From positions 1 through 64,000 of the forward strand of contig JANQEY010000148.1 of assembly GCA_028278125.1 (NCBI GenBank): a stretch of 64,000 nt of DNA, read 5' to 3'. Origin of the DNA: a bacterium. GTDB taxonomy: Bacteria; Electryoneota; Electryoneia; Electryoneales; Electryoneaceae. Positions 1 to 6,953 of this stretch are shown in pieces. The first letter of the stretch is position 1; each line of letters opens with the position of its first letter. The position numbers and the translations under genes are program-made. The notes beneath the pieces were generated by a model. It ran no database searches and was not told the origin of the DNA. It was given only the letters and a program-made list of their open reading frames with translations.

Positions 1-253
1 CAATTACCTCAATCCATTCGATCCAGTGTTCTTTCAACATTGGATGTTCAACTGAACCAACGGTCACTTTTACACCACCATCGACATGTTCAATTTCAGG
101 AACATGCTTCTCCTGGGCAGCATCGGTTGTATTTTCACTAAGCAAAACCATTGGTTCATCACAGCATACCAATGTACCTGTACCACCTCTAAGAACCTCA
201 ACCATTGTGTCACATTTTGCACTTTTGTAAACTTGATATTTTTCGGTAGCCAT
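1..253 (-). CDS. dfx: Desulfoferrodoxin-type superoxide reductase (partial, N-terminal 84 residues)
   Basis: This is the N-terminal part of a superoxide reductase, which reduces superoxide to hydrogen peroxide in the cytoplasm of anaerobes. The gene runs off the left edge of the window. The start is an ATG preceded by AAGGGGA. Residues 1-35 form the small desulforedoxin-like domain (VYKSAKC then VCC). Residues 41-84 begin the catalytic domain, with EKH (His50), EHPM (His70) and EHW (His76), which match the histidine ligands of the catalytic iron. The remaining Cys and His ligands lie outside the window. Oddity: the first Cys of the usual CxxC is Ser11, so only three of the four cysteines of the structural Fe(Cys)4 centre remain (Cys14, Cys30, Cys31). 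It lies directly downstream of the peroxiredoxin, which would remove the peroxide it makes. Confidence 0.9.
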   Translation of the reverse strand, partial: MATEKYQVYKSAKCDTMVEVLRGGTGTLVCCDEPMVLLSENTTDAAQEKHVPEIEHVDGGVKVTVGSVEHPMLKEHWIEWIEVI

Positions 254-312
254 CTTAAATCCCCTTATAATTAAAGTAATCTAGTTCAAATCCCCTGATC
301 TCTGATTAAATC

Positions 313-370
313 GATGGTCGACCGGCCCAGGCAGCAAAGCAAACCTGAACCGGTCAGGGGGACGACCATC
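313..370 (-). other. Inverted repeat between peroxiredoxin and superoxide reductase genes
   Basis: The 8-base arms 313-320 (GATGGTCG) and 363-370 (CGACCATC) pair perfectly. Shorter complementary stretches (CAGG/CCTG, CCGG repeats) lie inside the 42-base interval. It begins right after the peroxiredoxin stop codon and no long U-tract follows, so it may be an mRNA-stability or partial-attenuation hairpin rather than a full terminator. The function is inference. Confidence 0.45.
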
Positions 371-961
371 TTAATCTTTACCATGTTTTGCCAGGTAAGC
401 TGCTATGTCATCTGGAGTTTCTTTGAAAGTATCATCACCTTCATTCCAGTTTGCAGGGCAGACTTCGCCATGTTCTTCAGTATACTGCAGAGCTTCAACC
501 ATCCTGAGGGCTTCATCAACATTACGTCCTAAGGGAAGATCATTGATAATACAATGACGAATGATCCCAGCTTTGTCCATCAGGAATAATCCACGAAGTG
601 CCCTCTCATCATTAAAGAGCACACCGTAGTCCCTGGCAATACTTTTTGTCAGGTCCGCCACCATTGGGAATTGGACGTTACCAATTCCACCATCTTCAAC
701 CGGCGTGTTTTTCCAGGCACGGTGTGTATGGTGGGAATCTACAGAAACACTGATTACCTCAACATTCCTTTTCTTGAATTCATCAAGCTCTTTATTGAAG
801 GCAAGTATTTCTGTAGGACAGACAAAAGTGAAGTCCAACGGGTAGAAAAAGAGAACTACATACTTGCCACGGTAATCTGATAATTTCATTTCAGATATTG
901 TATTATCCGGCCAGACTGTTTTAGCAGTGAAGTCCGGAGCTAATTTTGTTACTAATGACAT
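371..961 (-). CDS. Typical 2-Cys peroxiredoxin (AhpC/Prx1 family)
   Basis: A thiol peroxidase that reduces hydrogen peroxide, alkyl hydroperoxides or peroxynitrite in the cytoplasm. The peroxidatic cysteine (Cys48 from the chosen ATG) sits in PLDFTFVCPTE, the canonical PxxxTxxC site. The resolving cysteine (Cys168) is in HGEVCPANW near the C-terminus, as in dimeric or decameric typical 2-Cys enzymes. The length of 196 residues fits the family. The ATG at 961 is chosen because GAGGA lies 5 bases upstream; an in-frame TTG at 973 would add four residues. It follows the ferritin gene by 38 bases on the same strand and precedes the superoxide reductase, consistent with one oxidative-stress transcript. 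No dedicated AhpF reductase is seen here. Confidence 0.93.
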   Translation of the reverse strand: MSLVTKLAPDFTAKTVWPDNTISEMKLSDYRGKYVVLFFYPLDFTFVCPTEILAFNKELDEFKKRNVEVISVSVDSHHTHRAWKNTPVEDGGIGNVQFPMVADLTKSIARDYGVLFNDERALRGLFLMDKAGIIRHCIINDLPLGRNVDEALRMVEALQYTEEHGEVCPANWNEGDDTFKETPDDIAAYLAKHGKD

Positions 962-999
962 TTGATTCCTCAATCATTCTTTAATTGTGCAGAATGATT

Positions 1000-1509
1000 T
1001 CATTCTGCTGTTGGTGCGGGTAATGTCCGCTGGGCAAGTTCCTGGTCAATCATGAACACGGCTACCGGGTTTTCCCCGACAAATTTTAACTTGTCAATAA
1101 TTGTTCTTACATTGTCTTCTTCCTCAACCTGTTCAGTCACGAACCATTGCAGGAAAGTATTCGAAGCATGATCGCCTTCTTCAAGCGCAAGATCGACAAG
1201 GTTGTGAATTCGTTTGGTAACCTTCTGCTCGTGTCCCAAGGAATCTTCAAAAGCTTCGAGTGGAGATTTCCACTCAGTTTTTAACATATCAATATCTTTT
1301 AAAATGACTCTACCATCTCGTTCATTTATAAAAGTGAAGAACTTCATGGCATGCTGCATTTCTTCCTGTGCCTGGATCTGCATCCAGTTTGACATGCCGG
1401 GAAGATTTACAGATTCAAAATATGATACCATCGATAAGTACAAGTATGCTGAGACCATTTCATAGTTAAGCTGGTCATTCAAAGCATCCGCTAATTTCGG
1501 GCTTAACAT
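1000..1509 (-). CDS. ftnA: Bacterial non-heme ferritin
   Basis: A ferritin of 169 residues that oxidises and stores iron in a 24-subunit cage. The N-terminal helix carries NYEMVSAYLYLSM with the first ferroxidase glutamate. The second helix carries QAQEEMQHAMKFF, giving the ExxH pair, and later helices hold the remaining acidic and Gln ligands (EQVEEED). The ATG at 1509 has a strong GAAGGGGG ribosome-binding site. An upstream in-frame extension would overlap the PerR gene and lacks ferritin similarity, so it is rejected. It lies 50 bases downstream of the PerR-like regulator. Storing iron limits Fenton chemistry, which fits its neighbours. Confidence 0.93.
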   Translation of the reverse strand: MLSPKLADALNDQLNYEMVSAYLYLSMVSYFESVNLPGMSNWMQIQAQEEMQHAMKFFTFINERDGRVILKDIDMLKTEWKSPLEAFEDSLGHEQKVTKRIHNLVDLALEEGDHASNTFLQWFVTEQVEEEDNVRTIIDKLKFVGENPVAVFMIDQELAQRTLPAPTAE

Positions 1510-1559
1510 TATACAACCCCCTTCTAAATCCTTATTGTTTACGTTAATACTAGACCAGG

Positions 1560-1952
1560 TCAGTTTCTTTCCTGGCATTCAGGGCATATGCCCGTATACT
1601 CAATAATACATCCTGTTACCCGGTAACCGGCTAATTCTCTGCCGTGGATAACACGTTCTTCATCATCATCGAAAATATCCGTAACCTTATCACATTGAAT
1701 ACAACGAATATGATTATGGAATCCGGTATTTCCGTCAAATCTTGTTGAAGTGCCGTTAACAAGCTTTTTCACCGAACCCGTTTCAACAAGTTGCTCCAGG
1801 TTACGATAGACAGTCCCAAGGCTGATCTTCGGAATTATCTTGCGAACAATCTCGTATAACTCCGCAGCGGTCGGGTGTGAATGAAGCTTTTTCAGCTCCT
1901 CTTCAATCACATCACGCTGATATGATCTTCTTTGCGGTTTTATAACATTCAT
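1560..1952 (-). CDS. perR: Fur-family peroxide-sensing repressor (PerR-like)
   Basis: A DNA-binding metalloregulator of the Fur superfamily, 130 residues. The winged-helix domain (residues 1 to about 80) contains HPTAAELY and SLGTVYRNL. The C-terminal dimerisation domain has two CxxC zinc motifs (CIQC and CPEC). Three features favour PerR over Fur: the His of HPTAAELY, the Asp of RFD plus HNH, and an aspartate (KVTDI) where Fur usually has glutamate. In PerR these residues bind the regulatory Fe/Mn whose peroxide-driven His oxidation releases DNA. The ATG at 1952 has GAGG 5 bases upstream. It heads the transcript that includes ferritin, peroxiredoxin and superoxide reductase. A palindromic box just upstream (1986-2000) suggests autoregulation. 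PerR rather than Fur is likely but not proven. Confidence 0.85.
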   Translation of the reverse strand: MNVIKPQRRSYQRDVIEEELKKLHSHPTAAELYEIVRKIIPKISLGTVYRNLEQLVETGSVKKLVNGTSTRFDGNTGFHNHIRCIQCDKVTDIFDDDEERVIHGRELAGYRVTGCIIEYTGICPECQERN

Positions 1953-1985
1953 AAAAACCTCGTACAACATAACTTCTATAAATAA

Positions 1986-2000
1986 TAATAACTGTTACTT
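1986..2000 (-). promoter_or_regulatory. Candidate PerR/Fur-type operator upstream of perR
   Basis: On the minus strand this reads AAGTAAC A GTTATTA, an imperfect 7-1-7 inverted repeat about 35 bases before the perR start. It resembles the box at 3709-3723 (CAGTAAC T ATTACTG). The flanking sequence is AT-rich, so chance similarity cannot be excluded. Confidence 0.4.
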
Positions 2001-2064
2001 CTAAATCGCGTGTCTATTGTTATTGCTTGATTCATTAACGGCAAATCAGTTTATAAATATTCAC

Positions 2065-2574
2065 TTAGAACGGTGAAAAACCACCGGCATCCCAGTAATC
2101 TTCCTTCAGGTTTTCCTGCTGGGTAAGAAGTACGTTATAATGTCCCGATTCCCATTCAACCAGTTCGTTATAAAAATCGGTTATAACCTGGTCATCAGCC
2201 GCTTCAGCCTGTTCCCTGTAAAAATTGATCGCGTTCAGTTCGAGCTGTATCCCAATCGATAACGCGCTCATCTCAAGATGCGCGTCCTTGATCCGTGACT
2301 TGATAGCGGGGGAGAAGATGGGGCTTTCCCCGTCAAGGACCGCACGTTTGGGAAGCGATACAGATGCATCCGGTGTTCCATTATTCAAGATAGAATTATA
2401 TTGAATCCTTAAATATTTAACATGTTCCAGCTCTTCACGGGCTAACATCTGGAACACTTCCTTGCCCTTAGGATCAACACTGTTGCCGGCAGCCATCATG
2501 TAAAAATTGTAGCCGTCACCTTCTGCCTTGATAGCTTCTTTTAACCCGGCTAATACTTTATCTTTTGTATCCAT
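2065..2574 (-). CDS. Rubrerythrin-like ferritin-family diiron protein (no rubredoxin domain)
   Basis: A four-helix-bundle diiron protein of 169 residues. All four ligand helices look intact: helix 1 IKAEGDGYNFY, helix 2 AREELEHVKYL (ExxH), helix 3 IQLELNAINFY, helix 4 EWESGHYNVLL (ExxH). Full-length rubrerythrins add a C-terminal rubredoxin with two CxxC motifs. That is absent, so an external electron donor would be needed for peroxidase activity. It is the last gene of a three-gene ferritin-like cluster, 29 bases after its neighbour, and upstream of perR. A role in peroxide removal or iron handling is inferred from family and context; the substrate is not determinable from sequence. Confidence 0.82.
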   Translation of the reverse strand: MDTKDKVLAGLKEAIKAEGDGYNFYMMAAGNSVDPKGKEVFQMLAREELEHVKYLRIQYNSILNNGTPDASVSLPKRAVLDGESPIFSPAIKSRIKDAHLEMSALSIGIQLELNAINFYREQAEAADDQVITDFYNELVEWESGHYNVLLTQQENLKEDYWDAGGFSPF

Positions 2575-2603
2575 TATTTATACCTGAGACCTTCTTTTAA
2601 ATC

Positions 2604-3137
2604 TTATCCAGCTTCCAGGTTAAATTCTTCCATGTCAAAGAAGAATCCCATCCCCTCGGCAGCATCCAGTTCAGCTTGTACAATCGCTACATGCCCTTCC
2701 TCAATTTCCATGAACTTGGAGAACATCTTCTTTGCTTCGCCTTCCATCTCGTCAACCATGCGACGGTAAAACGCGGATGTCTGCTGCTCAACTTCGACTG
2801 CCTTTTTGAGAAGCTTCAGTTCCGTATCAGTAACCTTTTTCTCAAGTGACTTTTTCAGACCGGCAACCTGGTTTTCGATTTTTTCCTTCGGCGGAATTAA
2901 CGATTCTATATCAGCAGCCTTGATATTACCTGTTGATTTAAGTTCTTCCATCCTGTGGTCAAGGTAATCCAGGTGTCCCTGTTCCTCTTTTGCCAGGATC
3001 TGGAACACTCGTCTACCGGTCGAATCTTTAGCTTCCTTCATCGCCTCGTGGTAAACATTTCGGACATTTGTCTCAAACTTGATTGCTGTTTTCAGCGCTT
3101 CTTCTATCGTCAATGGTTTGTTCTGTTCCGCTGACAT
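2604..3137 (-). CDS. Rubrerythrin-like ferritin-family diiron protein
   Basis: A second ferritin-like protein, 177 residues, with a complete set of candidate diiron ligands: IKFETNVRNVY in helix 1, AKEEQGHLDYL in helix 2, VEVEQQTSAFY in helix 3 and EIEEGHVAIV in helix 4. A lysine/glutamate-rich linker of about 35 residues joins the two helical pairs. No rubredoxin domain is present. It lies 84 bases after the first gene of the cluster and 29 before the third, all on the minus strand. It is distinct in sequence from the 169-residue neighbour, so the pair is not a recent duplication. A likely role is peroxide reduction or iron oxidation in the cytoplasm. Confidence 0.82.
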   Translation of the reverse strand: MSAEQNKPLTIEEALKTAIKFETNVRNVYHEAMKEAKDSTGRRVFQILAKEEQGHLDYLDHRMEELKSTGNIKAADIESLIPPKEKIENQVAGLKKSLEKKVTDTELKLLKKAVEVEQQTSAFYRRMVDEMEGEAKKMFSKFMEIEEGHVAIVQAELDAAEGMGFFFDMEEFNLEAG

Positions 3138-3221
3138 TACTCCCCTCCATCTTCGATTAAATGCTGTTCCGGATGGACAACGCCACCCGAAACAACACTA
3201 ACCGTGTAAACTTTAAATAAA

Positions 3222-3662
3222 TCAGGCGTATGGATAGATATCCCTCTTGAGCTTCTCAAGATCAGCCAGCATATCATTGTGCTTTTCTTCATCTTTAAGG
3301 ATGTAGCTCAGCAGGTAATGCTGGGGAGTAAGATGTTTCTGTCCCTTGATGCTTTCCAGTGAATCGGTAGCCAGTTCGATTGTCTTCTTTTCGATAGCGA
3401 TGTGCTGCTCAACGAGGTCCCAGACTTCCCCAACTTCTTCCGGGGTGATTGAAATCGATGATTTGGTCATACTGTCAACAATCATCTGCTGAACATGGTA
3501 ATGGGCTTGTGAATCACGCTGAATAATTTCAGCAATCATCCTGATCAATGGATTTCCAGTTTTTTCCATGATCTTACCGGTGGAAACTACCGAAGCGTTT
3601 TCGATCTTTTTCCACTGTTCCATGTTTTCAACAAGTCTTTCCTGGCTTTCTTTCGAACTCAT
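3222..3662 (-). CDS. Ferritin-like helical-bundle protein with an incomplete metal site
   Basis: A 146-residue, predicted all-helical protein with ferritin-like spacing. Helix 1 has KKIENASVV and helix 3 has EQHIAIEKKTIELA, each supplying a glutamate. Helix 4 has DEEKHNDML, a good ExxH. Helix 2 reads RDSQAHYHV where relatives have EExxH, so the helix-2 glutamate ligand appears replaced by Ser or Asp. It may bind a single metal or serve a structural role. It is the first gene of the three-gene cluster and sits behind the strong promoter at 3729-3757. Assignment to the ferritin-like superfamily rests on motif and context and is moderate in confidence. Confidence 0.65.
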   Translation of the reverse strand: MSSKESQERLVENMEQWKKIENASVVSTGKIMEKTGNPLIRMIAEIIQRDSQAHYHVQQMIVDSMTKSSISITPEEVGEVWDLVEQHIAIEKKTIELATDSLESIKGQKHLTPQHYLLSYILKDEEKHNDMLADLEKLKRDIYPYA

Positions 3663-3708
3663 TTTTGTACCCCCTGTAACAGGTTAGTTGGATTAAAATG
3701 TTTCTTAT

Positions 3709-3723
3709 CAGTAATAGTTACTG
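3709..3723 (-). promoter_or_regulatory. Candidate operator overlapping the start region of the ferritin-like cluster promoter
   Basis: On the minus strand this reads CAGTAAC T ATTACTG, a near-perfect 7-1-7 inverted repeat. It begins 5 bases downstream of the -10 hexamer and so should cover the transcription start. The core TAA-n3-TTA is compatible with PerR/Fur-type boxes. The neighbouring PerR-like gene is the obvious candidate regulator; this is inference. Confidence 0.5.
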
Positions 3724-3728
3724 TTATC

Positions 3729-3757
3729 AGTATAAGTTAAATGGTAATAATTGTCAA
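3729..3757 (-). promoter_or_regulatory. Near-consensus sigma-70-type promoter for the ferritin-like cluster
   Basis: Read on the minus strand, TTGACA (3757-3752) is separated by exactly 17 bases from TATACT (3734-3729). That is a perfect -35 and a five-of-six -10. It lies about 70 bases upstream of the 3662 start codon. FCB bacteria often use a different housekeeping consensus, so the E. coli-like match is notable. Confidence 0.7.
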
Positions 3758-3762
3758 GTATC

Positions 3763-4113
3763 AAGTCTCTCGCTGGAGCTCATTGTATTATTTTGATAAT
3801 ATGTTACATAGCTATATAATTCACCTTGGAAACTTTGATATTTTTAGCACAAACTAAGCTTACATTAAGAGAAAAAATTCTCCTTTGACTAAAATCAATA
3901 AAAGAACACTTGTAAAATCAGTTCAGAATGCGGATGTAAAGCCTTAAACGGGAGATCCCTGGATAACAGTTATATTTTAGAACTTTCCCCGGTGATTAAA
4001 CGGAAATATAATATTAGGAGAATAGAAGTAAAGACGAACATCTGAGAAATGAGATTTTTTTGGAGGAGAAAGAAAACACCCTGGCTGATTTTCGGCCATG
4101 TTGAAATGCGTTT
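3763..4113. other. Non-coding stretch
   Basis: AT-rich sequence between the ferritin-like cluster promoter and a tRNA-derived fragment. No open reading frame, hairpin terminator or RNA gene could be supported. Confidence 0.5.
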
Positions 4114-4132
4114 ACTCGCGGATTCGAACCAC
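4114..4132 (-). repeat. 19-base exact copy of the tRNA-Phe T-arm/3' region
   Basis: These 19 bases are identical to 8112-8130, the T-arm and adjoining 3' acceptor bases of the tRNA-Phe gene, in the same orientation. No other tRNA parts are present, so it is a fragment, not a gene. It sits just beyond the 3' end of the secreted propeller gene. Together with the copy at 5697-5745 it suggests a decayed attachment-site duplicate. Confidence 0.6.
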
Positions 4133-4159
4133 TGAGAAAAAATTCAGGGCTTCCAAGTA

Positions 4160-5662
4160 TTATTTCACCAAGACGACTTTTCTTATTTCGTTCAATTTAT
4201 CTGGAACTATAGCCCTTATGAAGTATAATCCTGATGCCATACCGGTAGCTTCGAAACTAAGATCGTGAATACCAGCTTTAAACTCTCCATCTGCCAATAC
4301 AGCCACTTCCTGGCCGACTGTATTAAACACACTGACTTTCAGGGCTGAAAGTTGCGGCAGGGAGATAGTGACTGTAGTCTCAGGATTAAAGGGATTCGGG
4401 TAAATTGATTTGATTTCAAACTCCGAGGGAAGAGAGGATACCTGGGTAGTTACACCTGATTCGAAGAATCTTTGACCTGTATAGATAAGACGTATGAACC
4501 TTGGACGGTAAATGTCCGCGTAATCAAAATGAGTCCAGAAATCCAGAACGTTAACGTTATAACTGATCAGCAGTTCACCTTGTTGCGACAGGTGAGGATG
4601 AGCCTTGGCATTATAACACCAGACATCTTCATCTTCCAGGTAGCGTGGTTCCGGACAAGCGTATATTTCGTGCAATTCATTCCAGGGGCCCCAGGGAGTT
4701 TCCCCGATACGGAAGGCGATGAAACGCGAGATTGTGTCCAACTGGAATGTCATGATAAAACGTCCGTCACCAAGTGGACTTACGCTCATTTCAGATGATA
4801 CACGGTCTGTCAAACGTGCCGCTGATTCGATATCCTCAACCCAAACCTGCCCGTCATAATAACGCCACTGGTCGATATCATTAAAATGTTCTTCAGGTAC
4901 ACGAGCCACCAGGGCATACTTGTTAAATGGAACTTCGTCAAGGCCGTAGATATAGATATACCCATCGGGGAATGGAGCACCGGCTGTTTCCGTATTCGGT
5001 AGAATACCAACACCAAAATGGATTTTACCATGATCTTCAGTGGCTTCTAAAAAAACCGGTAATTCTCGTTGGAAATATTCAGGGAACGGGGGGCGGGTAT
5101 CGATTGACATCGATACCAGGCTGATACCAGCAATATCAAACCAGATGTCCGGTGTGCTGTACATACGGAGGGCGAAAATATAGACCGAATCTTCAAGGGC
5201 TATCCCATCCATCAGCCAGTACCATTCTCCTGGTTGAGTGTTTGGAGTGTTGGGAACAAATACAGCTCGTGGGGAGGAGGTGTCTTCTGGAGCAAGGCCG
5301 TGAAAGAATAACAGTGATTCCGGATCAGGTTCTCCCGGCGGCATCCAGGCAACGGTGTTATTCACCATCACCGTTCCCGGTAACCTGTGCCCTTCATCAT
5401 CTACGTCGCCAATGAATGTATCGCTGAATACGAAAAACGTCCCGCGTGGATTGTCACCGCCAGTTCGTTCATCTCCGTTGAGCGGGATGGAATAGATTCC
5501 ATCAGCACCCGACCATCCAGAATTGCGATCGAAAAGTGTGTTCCATTCCGGGGCGGTTTCAACTCTATATAACTGACCGAATGAGGTGGTAACTGGCGTT
5601 AAAGAGATAATTATTGCTATTACCAGGATGTGAAAGTTGAATATGTATCGTGAATTTCTCAT
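4160..5662 (-). CDS. Secreted DUF5005-like beta-propeller protein with T9SS sorting domain
   Basis: A 500-residue exported protein. Residues 1-30 are a signal peptide ending near SFGQ. The main domain (about 35-400) starts with GWSGADGIYSIPL and FFVFSDTFIGDV, a pattern I associate with DUF5005/DUF4185 five-bladed propellers related to glycosidase folds. The family name is from memory and moderate in certainty. Residues about 418-500 form a T9SS C-terminal domain: YPNPFNPETTV, VFNTVGQEVAVL and ASGLYFI. The protein is therefore predicted to be exported through the outer membrane by a type IX system and anchored or released. Catalytic residues are not identifiable by eye; a glycan-related role is plausible. 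It lies between two tRNA-Phe fragments, suggesting arrival by integration. Confidence 0.75.
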   Translation of the reverse strand: MRNSRYIFNFHILVIAIIISLTPVTTSFGQLYRVETAPEWNTLFDRNSGWSGADGIYSIPLNGDERTGGDNPRGTFFVFSDTFIGDVDDEGHRLPGTVMVNNTVAWMPPGEPDPESLLFFHGLAPEDTSSPRAVFVPNTPNTQPGEWYWLMDGIALEDSVYIFALRMYSTPDIWFDIAGISLVSMSIDTRPPFPEYFQRELPVFLEATEDHGKIHFGVGILPNTETAGAPFPDGYIYIYGLDEVPFNKYALVARVPEEHFNDIDQWRYYDGQVWVEDIESAARLTDRVSSEMSVSPLGDGRFIMTFQLDTISRFIAFRIGETPWGPWNELHEIYACPEPRYLEDEDVWCYNAKAHPHLSQQGELLISYNVNVLDFWTHFDYADIYRPRFIRLIYTGQRFFESGVTTQVSSLPSEFEIKSIYPNPFNPETTVTISLPQLSALKVSVFNTVGQEVAVLADGEFKAGIHDLSFEATGMASGLYFIRAIVPDKLNEIRKVVLVK

Positions 5663-5696
5663 TGTATGACCAAAAAATATGGGTTCATTAAATTAA

Positions 5697-5745
5697 TCAT
5701 AAACCCCTTAGATAAAAAGTGTCGACTTACGGATTTGATACACGG
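5697..5745 (-). repeat. Degenerate copy of tRNA-Phe 3' end plus downstream flank
   Basis: This 49-base stretch aligns with 8085-8132, the 3' end of tRNA-Phe and its downstream flank. By eye there are eight mismatches, several of them transitions, and one single-base gap. The tRNA part (5719-5745) has five mismatches in 27 bases. The hairpin that follows the intact tRNA is also recognisable in decayed form just beside it (GGGTTCATTA, then CATAAACCC). It has the same orientation as the tRNA. It is interpreted as an old attachment-site duplicate or tRNA pseudogene fragment. Confidence 0.7.
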
Positions 5746-5918
5746 GATATGGATATAAGGCTATTTGCTCAATTTTGCGCGTTTTCAAGCTAGCCTTGTT
5801 TTATAATGAATTAGATCAGTTTCCTTAAAGAATTTATTGCCGCTTCGATATTATTTTGAAACATTTCTGCACACCAGCCGTATCTTAATAAAAGTTCGGT
5901 TCTCCTAATTATATTTGC

Positions 5919-6884
5919 ATGATGTCTTCCAGGTCGTTTATCATAATTCTCACTGGTTTATTATCGTTGAGCACACCTCTAGTATTTGCGCAAACCTGCA
6001 GTTGTGGAGGAGTACCACTCCTAAGTTCAATCGAGCAGCTTCCACAAAATCGAGGTGTTGTTGAAATCCAGGTTACCTATGAACACCACTCAATTGAAGA
6101 TCTTGTCAGTGGAAGATCTACGCTAAGAGACAATTCTCATTCACAGGTGGTTGATGCTTTTATATTGAACATCGGGTACAGCTTCTCCAGCCGAGTTTCT
6201 CTTTCGGTATCATTAGGATCAATCGTACAGGAACGCTCCGTCACTGGTTTTAATAATCAATCCGATATTGTTCGGGTGTCGGGAGTTGCTGATGGAAGCA
6301 TAATATTAAACTATTTGCCTGTTTCTCCCTCACCTGGATCTCGATCCACATTCGGAGTTGGAGTCGGAATAAAATTTCCCTCAGGGAGCGACAACCTGAC
6401 AGCAGATGGCATTCTTTTAGCCGGAGATTTACAGCCCGGGACGGGTGCCTGGGACGGAATTATTCGACTTTATACTAAACAAAACTTAGACACAAAAATC
6501 TTGTCAGGACTTGTTTTAACTGGAACCTACAGCCTGAAAGGTAATAATAAACGCTTTGGAAAAAGTAACGAAAATTATCGCTTTGGAAATGAAATTATCC
6601 TGGCCGGTGGAATAGAATACTTTCCGATCCCGAATCTTATAGTATTTCCCGGTATCCGTTACCGGCAGATAGAACCAAGTAGTTTTAATAGTCATAACCT
6701 TCCCAATTCCGGGGGAAGCTGGTTGAATTTGGTTCCAGATATAACATTAAATATTAACAAAAACATAAGCATAGGCATGAATGGTCAGATTCCACTCTGG
6801 CGAAATTTGGAGGGGACACAACTCACAACAACGTATTCACTAGGTGCCCGGTTTATCTACAGGTGGAATATCCTTGAAAGTTGA
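5919..6884 (+). CDS. Predicted outer-membrane beta-barrel protein
   Basis: A 321-residue exported protein of unknown specific function. Residues 1-25 are a signal peptide ending near VFAQ and followed by a CSCGG motif. The rest alternates short hydrophobic/aromatic strands and glycine-rich turns (VEIQVTYEHHS, FGVGVGIKFPSGS, GLVLTGTYSLKG, YSLGARFIYRWN). It ends in an aromatic-rich strand as in outer-membrane barrels. It resembles the transporter/phenol-degradation MetA-like barrel families in general character, but no family is claimed firmly. It precedes the DUF3179 lipoprotein by 69 bases on the same strand, so the two may be co-transcribed. Both lie between tRNA-Phe and its degenerate copy. 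The start ATG is doubled; no clear ribosome-binding site is visible. Confidence 0.7.
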   Translation: MMSSRSFIIILTGLLSLSTPLVFAQTCSCGGVPLLSSIEQLPQNRGVVEIQVTYEHHSIEDLVSGRSTLRDNSHSQVVDAFILNIGYSFSSRVSLSVSLGSIVQERSVTGFNNQSDIVRVSGVADGSIILNYLPVSPSPGSRSTFGVGVGIKFPSGSDNLTADGILLAGDLQPGTGAWDGIIRLYTKQNLDTKILSGLVLTGTYSLKGNNKRFGKSNENYRFGNEIILAGGIEYFPIPNLIVFPGIRYRQIEPSSFNSHNLPNSGGSWLNLVPDITLNINKNISIGMNGQIPLWRNLEGTQLTTTYSLGARFIYRWNILES

Positions 6885-6953
6885 TCCTGGTTTTATACGA
6901 GATCAAATGACCTTAAATGGGAACAATCCGTGAGAAAAATGGAAGGAGATCCT

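Noticed and set aside
4114..4132. A second tRNA gene
   Set aside because: Only the T-arm and a few acceptor bases are present. No D or anticodon arm can be built around it.
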